Shown piece by piece: positions 10,227 to 20,963 of a stretch of 64,000 nt of DNA. Each line of letters begins with the position of its first letter. Within the stretch, counting starts at the first letter, position 1. The stretch spans positions 1,178,001 through 1,242,000 of the forward strand of contig JAPDOI010000194.1 of NCBI GenBank assembly GCA_029168955.1, written 5' to 3'. This DNA comes from Aplectana chamaeleonis (lineage: Eukaryota > Nematoda > Chromadorea > Rhabditida > Cosmocercidae). Made by a program: the position numbers and the translations under genes. Under the pieces are notes generated by a model that worked only from the letters and a program-made list of their open reading frames with translations, ran no database searches and was not told the origin of the DNA.

Positions 10227-11582
10227 CACAGCCCTGATACGTATGAATAAAATGATGGGGCGAGGTTTAGAAAATCACTCGGGGTATCCGACTAGAGCTC
10301 ACCGGAAGTGTTGACGATGATTACGTGGCCAACAGGATTGCACCTGTTCAGAGAAATAGTGAAGGAGAGTAAAGTGAAGAAACGAAGGTAGCCGTAAGGT
10401 TAGGCCTCGGTCATAGTTGGATGAGCCGACGTCTCCAGCCCGGTCGATACACACAGAATGCATTGGAAATGGGATGCAAAAATCACTCGGTGTATCCCCC
10501 CCTGCCCCCCCCAACACCCCCCAACACCCCCCAACACCCACCCGGTCGAAACGTATGAACAACATGGTGAGGTGAAGCTGAGAAAATCAGTCGGTGTATT
10601 CCTCCAACACCCCCCCCCCGCACCCCCCAACACCCCCCAACACCCACCCGGTCGATACGTATGTTTAAAATGATGGAGTGAGGTTGAGAAAATCACTCGG
10701 TGTATCCGACGCGGTCGATATCCATTCTTTACGTGGATGAGAAAATCACCGGGTGGGCGGGCCAATGATAAAACATTGCGTATCACTAGAAAGCTATCCA
10801 CACTGCTACCTCTGTTTCTTCACTATGCTCTCCTTCACTATTTCTCTGAACAGGTGCAATCCTGTTGGCCACGTAATCATCGTCATATCTAGTTGGATAC
10901 ACCGAGTGATTTTCTCAAAATTACTTCATCATTTTAAACATACGTATCGACCGGGTGGGTGTTGGGGGTGCGGGGGGGGGCTGCTGGGGGGAGTCGGTGG
11001 GTTACAGATGCAAATAGCACCAACTCTGACCGGGGCCTTAAGGTGCGTCCGAATGAGAATGGCGGCCCACGCGGCCGGCGTGCTTGGCAGGCGGCCGTCG
11101 CGTTCGCCGCTCTCGGACGAGCATGCGAAAAATCCCCACCGCCATCGACTACGAACGGGGCCAGCATCGGCTGGCAGCAAGCAGTGCGCCGATCAATCAG
11201 TGGGGGAGGGGACGGCCGTCGTTGAAATCCAACACTCGTCCGAGGGCGACACATGCGACGGCCGCCTGCCAAGCACGCCGGCCGCGTGGGCCGCCATTCT
11301 CACTCGAGCACGCTTTAGCTTTCTATTGATACCCAATGTTTTATCATCTGCCCGCCTACGCGGCGTTTTTCTCATCCCCCGTCATCCACGTACTGCATGG
11401 ATATCGACCGCGTCGGATACACCGGGTGATTTTCTCCACCTCACTCCATCATTTTAATCATACGTGTCGACCGGGTGGGTGCCGGCGGGTGTCAGCGGGA
11501 CACACCGGGTGATTTTTACGTCCCATTTCCAATGCTTTCTGTGTGTATCGACCGGGCTGATCCAACTATGACCGGGGCCTCA
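10227..11582. mobile_element. Foldback element, CCGGTCGATA family, copy 2
   Basis: Arms of about 85 bp: CCTCGGTCATAGTTGG at about 10,405 and CCAACTATGACCGGGG at about 11,563-11,579. Inside, the CCGGTCGATACGTATG motif and the C- or G-rich tracts seen in copy 1 recur several times, and an inner CCAACTCTGACCGGGG end lies at 11,021-11,036. The segment CTGTTGGCCACGTAATCATC is present in both orientations (10,315-10,340 and 10,860-10,885). The structure is therefore a compound of two foldback units. No coding capacity is apparent. Confidence 0.75.
11039..11317. mobile_element. Palindromic element nested in foldback copy 2
   Basis: Inverted arms of about 65 bp: GAGAATGGCGGCCCACGCGG starting near 11,056 and its complement near 11,285-11,304. 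The outer ends read TTAAGGTGCGTCCGA and CGAGCACGCTTTAG. GC content is higher than the surroundings. It interrupts the foldback element between two of its internal ends. No protein motif is visible. Confidence 0.75.
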
Positions 11583-12629
11583 AGTCCTTGGATCATGAAA
11601 GCGAGGAGTTCCGGTACTCTTTCGGAATAGACGACCCACTCTGGTAAAAAAGCATTCGCCTGCTGCTACAGGATCATTTTCTCATGTTTCTGCTTCTAAA
11701 CATGTAGAAGCGTAGAGCAACATGTAAAATTTATGCAAAGAACATATATGAAACACCCCGAAAATCCAATTTTTTAGGTGGATCGTCTATTTCAAAAGAG
11801 TACCGGGATTCCTATGCCAATCGATAGGGCATAGAAAAAACACAAGCTGGATCTCTACCCATAGCTCAATTTTTGTGAGAGGGCTCACACTCTTGCCGGG
11901 TGATGGACCCGAATTAGACTCTAGGTAATCGATAGAGCGCATCCAAGTAGAGGAGAAGGCAGAACCGGGCGCGTTGACACGTCATCACTGGTCTAAGCAC
12001 CCTCGCACCTCGGCGTCACTGGCCCCCGCTTCAATGCTATTGGTGAGTGACTATGACGTTGCCCAGTTGGGTTCCCATTCTACCTGAGTATTGCCAACTG
12101 GACACCCTTGCGGAACCGTAGAACCGCCAATTCCGACTCTTCAATACAAAAATATGAGGCGAAAACAACATGTTCTAACGCGCGATAACTTGTTAGTAAC
12201 AGGTGCTCACTCGTTAAGATGTGCCACACTACTACTACTGCGTGCGATTCTACAGACGATTATAAATTGCCATCGGCACGAAATTCTCATTGTAAACAAA
12301 ACTGATGATACCCAGTTGATAAGAGGTGAGGTACAAAAGAAATGGAGAGCAGTGTGTTTTCATTCACACACCGTCTTTCTACGGAGGTGAGCGGCTGAAG
12401 CTGTGAACAGACGAGGGAAAAGGAAAATAGCCTCACCGACGATAACGTTATCACGATATCGAGCCCATAACATGGAAAACTTTGAAAAGAAAATCATCTA
12501 CACTTCGGTGAGAATTTTGTGCCGGTGGCAAATTATAAACTTGTCGATTCTACAAGAGTGTCCATTTGGAATCACCACCCATGCGAGTAAGCAAGGTCCC
12601 GGGAAAGATTCAGCACGATCAATCTCATC
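11583..12629. other. No gene seen; fragments of dispersed repeats
   Basis: Positions 11,610-11,800 hold an inverted pair around CTCTTTCGGAATAGACGACCCA and GGATCGTCTATTTC-type sequence, also present at 17,380. Around 12,330-12,550 phrases such as GGTACAAAAGAAATGGAGAG and GAGAATTTTGTGCCGGTGGC recur at 15,830, 16,550 and 17,100, marking another dispersed family. A 99-residue frame at 12,091 has no recognisable domain. Confidence 0.4.
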
Positions 12630-13120
12630 CACACAGTTGAAGTGTTTGTTGAAGTGTCGACAGTGTGAAAGATTCCGCCTTGCCTTACCTTCATCAACTC
12701 AAAGAAGGCTTCCTACTGCGTTGAAACAGAAGCGGTTCTTGCAGCACTTGGAAACCAGGGTTTTCCTCGTCAGTATGGGAAGCTGTCTCGTGAGCTGCAT
12801 GGCAACTTCACAACCACTACTTAACCAGTCTACAGAGAGATCCTTGTCGATGTGGAGAGGTTCATCAAGGTGATACCATTTAACCAAAACTCTTCAGTGC
12901 CTCTATTGAAAAGGTTATGGGCGAGTTGGGACTTCGAGATATGAGAATGAAAGTTGACGTTTGGCAGCTAAATCACCTGCGCTTCACTGATGGCATTGTT
13001 CTCATAACACCATCCATCAGGCAAGCCGAACGAATACTGATCGATTTTGAAAACGCGTGTAGGAAAGACGGTCTCATTATAAAGCCCATACAGGACAATA
13101 GAGTTTTCGAGCTACAGTGA
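12630..13120 (+). pseudogene. RTE-type non-LTR reverse transcriptase fragment
   Basis: Two frames together match an RTE-clade RT. In one, ALGNQGFPRQYGKLSRELHG and ILVDVER (about 12,745-12,870) correspond to the finger/palm segment. In the other, from about 12,888, FSASIEKVMGELG then HLRFTDGIVLITPSIRQAE correspond to the region around the catalytic box. The usual FADD is FTDG here, so the active site is lost. At least one frameshift and a stop near 12,820 break it. The LITPSIxQAER wording is typical of nematode RTE elements as I know them. The 5' and 3' ends are missing. Confidence 0.75.
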
Positions 13121-13249
13121 CCACTCGTAAACGAAACATGATAAAAAACTATTCCATATTGTAAATTACTGGATGGGGGGAAAGGAAGCCGCGATGCTGC
13201 TTGGCGGGAAAAATTGCACTCTAGAAAAAGAAGAGAAGATGGCTATTAT

Positions 13250-13925
13250 AGTTGTACAATTTCGAAAAAAATGTCGAACGAACGAAAATCGAAATTTTTT
13301 CGTTCGAAATATTTTCGAACGAACGAAAAATGAAAAAAATTTGTTCGAAAAAATTTCGAACGAACAAAAAATGAAGAAATTTTGTTCGAAAAAATTTCGA
13401 ACGAACGAAAAATGAAAAAATTTCGTTCGAAAAAAGTCGGAACGAACGAATTTCGAAAAACTTTCGAAATTTCGGAGGTCGAACGAACGAAATTCGAAAC
13501 AAATCGAAAGTTCGATTTTTTCGAAATTTCGTATTTTTTTCCGAAACTCGTCGAAAATTTCGAAATTTTTTCGAAATTTGTTCGAAAAAATTCCGAACGA
13601 ACCAAAAATCGGATTTCAAACGAACGAAAATTGAAAAATTTTCGTTCGAAAAAATTTCGAACGAACGAAATTTGAAGAAATTTTGTTCGACGAAATTTCG
13701 AACGAACGAAATTTGAAGAAATTTTGTTCGACGAAATTTCGAACGAACGAAATTTGAAAAAATTTCGTTCGACGAAATTTCGAACGAACGAAATTTGAAA
13801 AAATTTTGTTCGACGAAATTTCGAACGAACGAAATTTGAAAAAATTCGACGAATTTTCAAACGAACGAAAACGAACGAAAAAAAATCGAAAAATCTTTTG
13901 AAAAGTTTTCGAAAATTTCGTTCGT
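13250..13925. repeat. 41-bp AT-rich satellite (TTCGAA / TTCGTTCGAA motifs)
   Basis: Tandem units rich in GAAATTTCGAACGAACG. Successive copies of the CGAAATTTCG word start at 13,691, 13,732, 13,773 and 13,814, giving an exact 41-bp period in the right half; the left half is more irregular. Each unit holds short palindromes. The Phe/Arg/Ser-rich 227-residue minus-strand frame across it is a repeat artefact. Confidence 0.92.
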
Positions 13926-13984
13926 GCACACCTATAATGGCTATTGATCGAGTGATTTCACACCCGATTGCTATGCGCGGATTA

Positions 13985-14120
13985 GGGGTCGTTTATGCTT
14001 TAGCCGCCGAGCGGCGCGGCAAAGTGCAATCCTACATTATCAATCGCGCTGTGCCGCGTGATCAACATTACAGAAATGCACTGTGTCGCGCAGCTCGGCG
14101 CCGGGAGTATAAACGACCCC
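13985..14120. mobile_element. PIF/Harbinger-like MITE (136 bp)
   Basis: TIRs start GGGGTCGTTTAT and end ATAAACGACCCC. The element is flanked by TTA on both sides (13,982-13,984 and 14,121-14,123). A three-base TTA/TAA duplication and a GGG-x-GTTTA-type terminus are the hallmarks of PIF/Harbinger (Tourist-like) elements. The inner arms continue with GCCGAGC and GCTCGGC. Non-coding. Confidence 0.85.
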
Positions 14121-14123
14121 TTA

Positions 14124-14873
14124 GACACTGACGATACGCTCATAACACGAGGGGTATAAGTGGGTTCGAAAGCGGTATGCATTCATTCTTGAGCTACGTC
14201 TCCAGCTGAATTTGACAAAAACATGTTCATAAAAAACGCCAACGTTTCTGTTGTCCCCTTTACGCTCAACAGAACGAAAATCTCAATGTTCAAGTTACGT
14301 GTTCCTAGGTCGCGAGATCACTGCGAAGAACGATCACAAGACGTTGAATCCAGGGAAAATGTTTCGTCCCTGCAAATACCGTTGCTAGCAGGAGCACGAA
14401 TCGCGGCAGGACCCGCCACCAACCGCGACGCACATCCAGCTCGACAGCACTGGCTGGAGCTTTGCCAACCTCTTCCGGCCAGCGTATGACTAGTAGCCTG
14501 GTGGATAGTCATCAGCCGGCTCTCGTGTCGATTATTTATTAAGTGATGGTCATTCATGTAATGTAAAGGGAATTAAGAAAAAACTTCAAAAACTCAGTAA
14601 AGAAAAAACTTCGAACGGAAGGGCGAAGCTCGATAAATAATGCCGGAAAATGAGAAAGCTGGAGAATTTTGAAATTTAGATTAGGATTAGAGGCAAGTAC
14701 GTAATTAGAAAATTTCTTCCGAAGCATTTTTTATACGAACTACGTTTTACCCAGAAACCCGTGTGGCTTGACGAAAACCGAATCCTTACCCCTTTCTTCA
14801 TAGGAACGTAAAGGCCAACCGAACATTGCTCAACACGACGCGGTTGCGTCGCGGCTCTATAATTTTCTAAGTT
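14124..14873. other. Unassigned; left arm of a widely spaced inverted pair
   Basis: Positions 14,336-14,432 are the inverted counterpart of 16,245-16,345: both contain GACGTTGAATCCAGGG, then GCACGAATCGCGGCAGGACC. The two may be ends of one about 2-kb element now filled with later insertions, or two independent opposite copies. The remainder, including 14,440-14,870, shows no gene. Confidence 0.5.
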
Positions 14874-15407
14874 CTCAGGTACTCAGGAAGACGGCCGGCG
14901 AACCTTTCTCGGCTGGCCCGCGGTCTCCGTCCTCCGGCCGCCCGCTTTTGGTTCGCCGGCCAGCCGTATGTCGACGGCCCGTCGACCTTTACCAGATGGC
15001 CCACGATCACTATTTGTATTATTGCTTACCTCAAGCATGTCTTCCCGGCCCCACGGCGGAGAAACGCCCCGCCTCGGTCCGCCGCAGTCTGCGGTGAGGA
15101 ACCACCCTCCCCGCGGATCGCGGCGAAAACCGCCGCCCCCCCCCCAACCAGCCGTGGGGATACCCTTATCCGTGCACCAGATAACCACGTTACGACGAGA
15201 TCAGTCGTGATCATTATCGATTGTCTTTCCAACCGGCCGAATTGAAGATGGCGTGGCGTGTTTTGTGGTTCGCGGGCGAGCCAATATCCGAGCTGCGTGT
15301 GCGTCGCATGCAGCATGGTTCGCCGCTGGCCGGCACCCTCGAAATGTGGGGCGCCGGCCGTCGTTTTCGGCATAGAGGTTCGCCGGCCGTCGTCCTGAGT
15401 ACCTGAG
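14874..15407. mobile_element. Terminal-inverted-repeat element, CTCAGGTACTCAGGA ends
   Basis: TIRs CTCAGGTACTCAGGAAGACG and CGTCCTGAGTACCTGAG, extended by GGCCGGCGAACC on the inner side of both. Length 534 bp. A GC-rich core at 15,088-15,185 (GTCTGCGGTGAGG...CCCCCCC...CCGTGGGGATACCC) is repeated at 18,058-18,150, so the core is itself a dispersed sequence. No target-site duplication is obvious. Open frames inside are low-complexity and not credible genes. Confidence 0.75.
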
Positions 15408-15513
15408 TTTGTACTCCTGCTTTGATATATCTTGACTACCGGTGGTGCTGTTTTCCTACTACATATCTACTCTAGGGAGATCCTGAACTGCTGACCCCTG
15501 AAGAAAGACGGTA

Positions 15514-15814
15514 TAGTCTACAGCAATGGAAGTAGGACCTGGTGAGGTTGCGGACTCGTCCTAACATACGGTAGTTTGTTAGTGGTATCACCCATTTTTT
15601 CGATGCAGCTGTGATGAATTGGTGGGTCTGTGTTTTCACCGACACGACTGTTCCTGAGGAAGCAATGAAAACAGGTGAAAATGTGAGAGTGGAAACAAAA
15701 ACTCACCGACCAATCTCAGTTATTCCGAAAAAATGAGTGACAACACAATCATACTACAGTATGTAAGGAAAAGTCCGCAACCTCACCAGGTACTACGTCC
15801 ATTGCTGTAGACTA
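15514..15814. mobile_element. Tc1/mariner-like MITE, family T (type 1 ends), copy 1
   Basis: TIRs TAGTCTACAGCAATGGAAGT and complement, flanked by TA (15,512-15,513, 15,815-15,816); length 301 bp. Conserved interior phrases GGTTGCGGACTCGTCCTAAC, CATACGGTAG and TTTTCATTGCTTCC (here as complement) recur in copies at 21,388, 30,488 (damaged), 48,472 and 58,319. The type 1 end aligns base for base with the type 2 end CAGTTCACCGCAATG, so both belong to one lineage. Tc1-like elements characteristically start CAGT after a TA duplication. Confidence 0.88.
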
Positions 15815-15816
15815 TA

Positions 15817-17224
15817 TGTGAATGAAGACACACCGCTCCCCACTTCTTTTGTACCCTACCCTTTATCAAATTGCTATCATGAGTTTTGTTTACGAGAGCC
15901 GTGACGCTACCGCGTCGTGTCGAGCAATGTTCGGTTGGTCTTTGCGTTCTTCTCCTTCCGTCGGCTTCGCTACCCCTTCGGTGCTTGCTTTGCATTATGG
16001 ATCAATCGGTAATTGCCGGAGAAGACTGGAAAAGCGCCAGAGCTGTCGAACCGCATGTGTGTCGGGGTGGTGGCCATCATGTATCAACACCTCGGAGGAG
16101 GCGGGAAAAACGGGGAAGGAGCGAGGTTCTTGATTGGACGCAACACAGGGCTAGCCCGTACTGCGTCCAATCAGGAACTTCGCTCCCCCCCCCCCTCCGT
16201 TTCTCCCGCCTCCTCGGGGGTGTTGATACACGATGGCCACCACCCTGTGTGTTGCGGTTGGTGTCGGGTCCTGCCGCGATTCGTGCTGCCGCTAACTACG
16301 GTACTCGCGGGGTCGAAAAATTTTCCCCTGGATTCAACGTCTTTTAGAACAATCTACTCCCGGAGTTGAGGAGTGGAGAGCGGTATGTCCTCATTCTCAC
16401 ACCGTCCTCCTCCACGGTTAAGCAGTTGAGGCTCCGTACGGGCAAGAAGCAGCACCAACAGTGCTCAAGATATGCCAAAATTGTAGTGAACACTTTGAAA
16501 AATTTAGAGCCACTTGGAGGGAGCCGATTGGTGGGGGGGGGTGGTCTGAATAAAAGACAAGTTTATAATTTGCCACCGGCACAAAATTCTCACGGAAAAG
16601 TAGTGGTTTTTCTTTCAACAGTTTTCTTTGTTTACTGCCTGATACCGTCACATTTTGAAAAGCGGTCGTGCTGTTTTCCTACATAGTCCGTGTAGAGCCT
16701 CAACTGCTGGCCCCTGAAGGAGGACGGGGCGCGAATGAAAACACACCGCTCTCCATCTCTTTTAAAAAGCACGCCCATGCCGATCACTTTTTCCGCAGGG
16801 CTACCGTAACCATTCTTGAACAAAACATGATAACGAATGTAAACACACGCTCATAACATGCGGGGTATAAAAAAGCGGAGGAGCGGTATGCATTCATTCA
16901 CACACCGCTCTCCTCGGGAAGCCAGTGGGGAGTGGCTGAGGAGGTCGAAATTGTGCCAACATGTTTGTTGGCATATTAAGATATGCTGACACTTGGAAAA
17001 ATTTCAAAGGAAGGTTACGGTAGCCCTGCGGAAAAATGATCGGCATGAGCGTGCTTGTTCTCTTTTATACCCTACCCTCTATCAATTGGATATCATCAGT
17101 CTTGTTTACCGTGAGAATTTTGTGCCGGTGGCAATTTATAATCGTCTGAATAAGAGCACCCGACACTAGTTCGGGGGGTGGAGGCCACTCGAGAAAATGG
17201 AATGATTAATCAATGAAAATGAAA
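15817..17224. other. Dispersed-repeat fragments and a palindrome; no gene
   Basis: Apart from the palindrome at 16,057-16,253, this stretch carries repeats of a family marked by GAGAGCGGT(A/G)T...CATTCACACACCG and GGTACAAAAGAAGTGGGG-type sequence (15,820-15,860, 16,365-16,440, 16,700-16,770, 16,865-16,915), plus GGCAAATTATAAAC(T/A)TG blocks. They occur in both orientations. I see no domain in any open frame. Confidence 0.5.
16057..16253. mobile_element. Long palindrome (possible MITE)
   Basis: Near-perfect inverted arms of about 85 bp: GTGTGTCGGGGTGGTGGCCA on the left and TGGCCACCACCCTGTGTG on the right, continuing through GTATCAACACCTCGG and CCGAGGAGGCGGGA-type sequence to a centre near 16,150. 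A C-run and a G-rich run lie near the centre. No target-site duplication is clear. It adjoins the inverted segment at 16,245-16,345. Confidence 0.7.
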
Positions 17225-17500
17225 ATTTGCGCTGATATCATATGTGTGATAGCGTCATCAGTCATTGTTATCGTGGAAATTTCATGGAAATACTTCGATT
17301 TCCGGAAGCGGTATCATTCATTCTTCAACTGAATCCTGAGTGCCCCCCCCGAACTAGTGTCATACCAAAGTTCTCTGGTGGGTCGTCTATTCCGAAAGAG
17401 TACCCACAGCAGACTTCGTTGAGTATATAGGGCGAAGCTTCAATTGATTTTTCGGCTTGAAACCATTTGGGGGGGGGACACTCAGGATTTAGTTGGAGAA
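17225..17500. mobile_element. Foldback element with C/G-run arms
   Basis: Arms CAACTGAATCCTGAGTGCCC (about 17,325) and GGGACACTCAGGATTTAGTTG-type sequence (about 17,470-17,495) are complementary. Left of them is the GATAACG...GGTATCATTCATTC repeat shared with 3213. The loop contains GGGTCGTCTATTCCGAAAGA, also found at 11,610. No coding capacity. Confidence 0.6.
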
Positions 17501-17539
17501 CGAACTCTGCCAATTCGAGACTTCATGCCTCAGCAAAAG

Positions 17540-17775
17540 GATGTATTCTACGGAGCCTAGGAAACCTAATTCTCCCAGCGCTCACCCCACACAAATGAAT
17601 GATACCGCTCTCAGAAATCGAAGTGTTTCCATAGAGTTGATGAATGATAACGCTATCAGTCGTTGTTTTTTATAGAACCTTCATGGAATTCCTTCGATCT
17701 CCGAGAGCGGTATCATTCATTTGTGTGGTGTGAGCGCTGGGAGAATTAGGTTTTCTAGGCTCCGTAGAATACATC
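17540..17775. mobile_element. MULE-like MITE with 9-bp target duplication
   Basis: A 236-bp element whose TIRs run about 85 bp and start GATGTATTCTACGGAGCCTA. It is flanked by the perfect direct repeat CAGCAAAAG (17,531-17,539 and 17,776-17,784). Long TIRs with a 9-bp duplication are the signature of Mutator-like elements. The core carries the GGTATCATTCATTTG / TGATAACGCTATCAGTCG phrase shared with the dispersed repeat at 3213 and 17,250, indicating the MITE captured or derives from that family. Non-coding. Confidence 0.9.
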
Positions 17776-17784
17776 CAGCAAAAG

Positions 17785-20060
17785 AGACTTGATGCTTATG
17801 TACTAGTCGGCATGAAGTCTTAATTTGCCGCGTTAAATTCACTGTATGGGTGAATTTGAGGCTAGGATAGGTGAGAATGAGGTGAATATCCCGTGAAAAT
17901 GGGGCGGACTTGCTGCGAGAAGGGGTTCAGTTTACCGCGAAAATGAGGTGAACTTGCCTCGAAAAAGAGGTGAGTTAACTTCGAAAATTATACGAATTTG
18001 AAGGTCCTCAGCATGGGAAGCCCAGCCTTGTCCGCAACATGGGCGTAATCTTTACCGAGGTCTGCGGTGAGGAGCCACCCTCCCCGAGGACCGCGGCAAG
18101 AACCGCCCCCCCCCCCCCAGCCGTGAGGATACCCGCTGTATCCTCTCACCAGCCAAAATTATGCTGGCCCCCGGAGAGTGACCCTAAGTCACCTTCCAGG
18201 GCCGGCATCAGAATTCCAAATGAGGACTCCAGTGAGATGAGGCGGCTTTTATACCGGCTGTGCTCACGGTAAACACATTTAGACGTGATTAATAGTTTTA
18301 TTATGTTTTCACTGAGATGTTTTCACTTGTTTAGAAATTTCTGATATGCCAGCACCGGCGGTAATTTCACCCTTTGCGCTGATTGATATCCAGCCGTTCA
18401 ACAACTGATATGCATTAACATGTAAGCGCTGGCGGTATTTTCACTCTTTAAGCTGATTGATATCCGACCGCTCAGCAAATTCACCCTTTGAGCGGATAAG
18501 CTTTGATGACGGGGCTAAAGGTGAATTTGATGCCTAATGATAACAGAGTGTGATAAAGGCCGCTTTCCCCGAAGCATCAAGTCTCAAATTGGCAGAGAAC
18601 GATACCGCTTTCAGAAGTCGAAGTATTTTCATGTAGTCTCCACGAAAACAATGACTGATAACGCTAAAGCTATCAAGCATACGATATCAGCCCAAATTTT
18701 TATTTTCATGGATGAATCATTTCATTTCCTCGAGTGCCCCCCCCCAAACGGTTTCCAGCCGATTTTTTTAGGATATGAGATTTCGGCTTGCTGGTTAAAT
18801 GCAGAAGCCTAGGGCCGAGTCGGACGGCCAAATGCGAATCGCGCGACGGAAACTTGCCCCATCTACTAAGTTTGAGCGCCGCCGCGTCAGCCAGCTGAAC
18901 TGGGTCCAAGACTCCACCATTGCTGTGCATTCGATCAACAAGCCTGAGGCTCCAGCTGATTTTGTGAGCCTACAAGTGAGCATTATCAATGAACGTCCTC
19001 TCGCCGTGCACTGTCACATTTAGCGGGTCTTGGCTCGCTGTCAGTGGTTGATTTCGCCATAATCCTCTGCAGTGGTACGCAAAAAGGTTCGGAACTTCCT
19101 TGCCATCACCCTCGAGTGGTTTTGGGTGGTTGAGAGTTTGCCTTTTCCTGCATTTTCCTACTTCGATTCACGAGCACGTTATAGCCAGGCGCATGAATAC
19201 GTTTCTTTGGCACTTGCAGTATGTGTCTCTTTGCACGCCAAACACTGACAAGGGGTCGTATTCGCCAACAACACGCCGAGGGTAGTGGAAGGGAAGCGGA
19301 AGGGATGATACTGCGCGCGGCAGAAGAGCAGATCAACCCATCTTACACCAAGTAAGATGGAAATGTAACCGTGTTACGTATCGATATCACTGCGAAAAAG
19401 ATAAACGATTCCATCGCGAAGCGGCCATTCTTCAGCTATACGATTCGAAAAATTCCGGCGGTCGCGAGGGAAGCCAAGGGAGGCGAGAGGTGGCCGTGGA
19501 GCGAGCGTTTTGTACTGAAATTTCACCTCATCTACCCTTCGACTCCCCGGCGGGTTGATGGCGAATACGATCCAAGAACTCACTAAGGAGTGATGATAGA
19601 AGGCGCAAAGCCATATCGACAACCGGATCGTAAATTGCAACTGAGTCGTATATTGCTTTTGAATGACTTTAATACCTCCTCGGTATCACTTAATACTGAT
19701 TGTGTTTTCACCGTGTTCAAATCTCAGTTATTCGTCCAGGTCGAAAGCGTTTGTCGCATAGATTGAAAACGGTGAAGGCACACTCCAACCTCACCATCGC
19801 TTCCCTGTTTTTCTACTTATCTTGGGAACAATCTCATGATGATCACAATGGTGTCTCCAGAATCGCTCAAAACTTCCTATGAACGAATTTATGACCCTTC
19901 AAAAGTTGCCCGAATTTGAGTGGCGATAATGGTTTGAACGAGTTTTCCGAGGATCGGATCTGAATAAAGAACAACACCTGGGTAGATCAGAAACAGCCAA
20001 AACATATATTTCTTAGATTTTCGAAATTTGAAAAATTTTAGCGATATCATTTTAGGGATG
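17785..20060. other. No supported gene; scattered repeats
   Basis: 18,058-18,150 repeats the GC-rich core of the 14,874 element. 18,600-18,730 carries the GATAACG/TCATTCAT repeat again. An open frame at 18,799-19,023 (74 residues, with RRKLAPSTKFERRRVSQLNW) reads like protein but matches nothing I know. Two opposite frames at 19,100-19,340 and 19,371-19,640 are likewise unassigned. Confidence 0.35.
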
Positions 20061-20068
20061 GAGATTTA

Positions 20069-20674
20069 TTAGGTGCGATGAATATGCATATGAGCTCCAT
20101 TTCGGTGTTCCGGAAGACTGCGGTAGGTTCTCAGGCAAACTGGGGCTTCGACAACAGGTTGATAAGTTGTCATCTCATTAACCGCTCCCTGTTGACAAGT
20201 CAAATCGCGCGTATTGTCAGCCTGAGACCTGCCCGTTGCCCAGCAACGTCCGCCTGTTGTCGGGCTGTTGACAACTCGATGTGTCACGTTTAGCGGCCTA
20301 TTTAGCAGCAGTTCACATCCTACAGGACTCTTTCATCTAGCTTAGGTACTACTTTACACCTACACGCATCGCGGTCGGCACTCCGACACGCGCCGCGGCT
20401 GGTCGCCCAGCTCCCACTGGGATCGGCACCGGTTAGGCAGGACCTCCAGATGCTGGGCGGGGCCATTGTACCGCAAACTTGGGTAATTGAAACGCTCTCA
20501 TCATTCACAGCATGCCTGAAAAATGCGTCGTATACTTCCCTTGTATCTGGAGCGTTAGCTTCGGCGCGTTGGCCAGCGGTGACTCATGATGGGCGGACCA
20601 ACTTGTTGTCGACGCCCCAGTTTGTCAGTGTTACTGTAGTTAGATGGTACTTTTCGTACCGTAAATTACAGTAA
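20069..20674. other. Possible exon-like region containing an SL1-like 15-mer
   Basis: Open frames exist on both strands. On minus, a 72-residue frame (to 20,069) ends at a stop overlapping AATAAA near 20,070, and a Cys-rich 62-residue frame lies at 20,320-20,508. On plus, an ATG at 20,450 opens 74 residues. On the minus strand AATTACCCAAGTTTG (20,474-20,488), preceded by GTTTC, matches the core of the nematode SL1 leader and is followed by GCG then GT. No Sm-site (AATTTTTGG-like) is visible downstream. I cannot choose a strand; all of this may be coincidence. Confidence 0.2.
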
Positions 20675-20963
20675 TCTTCTGAAAAATTGAAAACGAACCC
20701 TATAATTCTTTTCAGCGTCTCAAAATATCCCCGCAGAAAAAATTTGGGCTGGACATAATTTAACTTCTGAACTTCATAAATATGCGTTCCTCGCCGTTTT
20801 CGATTCACCCAGGTGCATTGAGGAAATAAACCAAACTGATTATTTCTTTCTACCTTCTCCCACAACACTCAACACAATATTTTTTTGAAACCTCAGTTTG
20901 TGCTGAGACCAGTACCTAGTAAGCAGTAGCAACTGAGCGCTTGATCAACACTCAACTCCCTTA

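Noticed and set aside
13246..13929. 227-residue Phe/Arg-rich minus-strand frame
   Set aside because: Explained by the 41-bp AT-rich satellite; no non-repeat sequence contributes.
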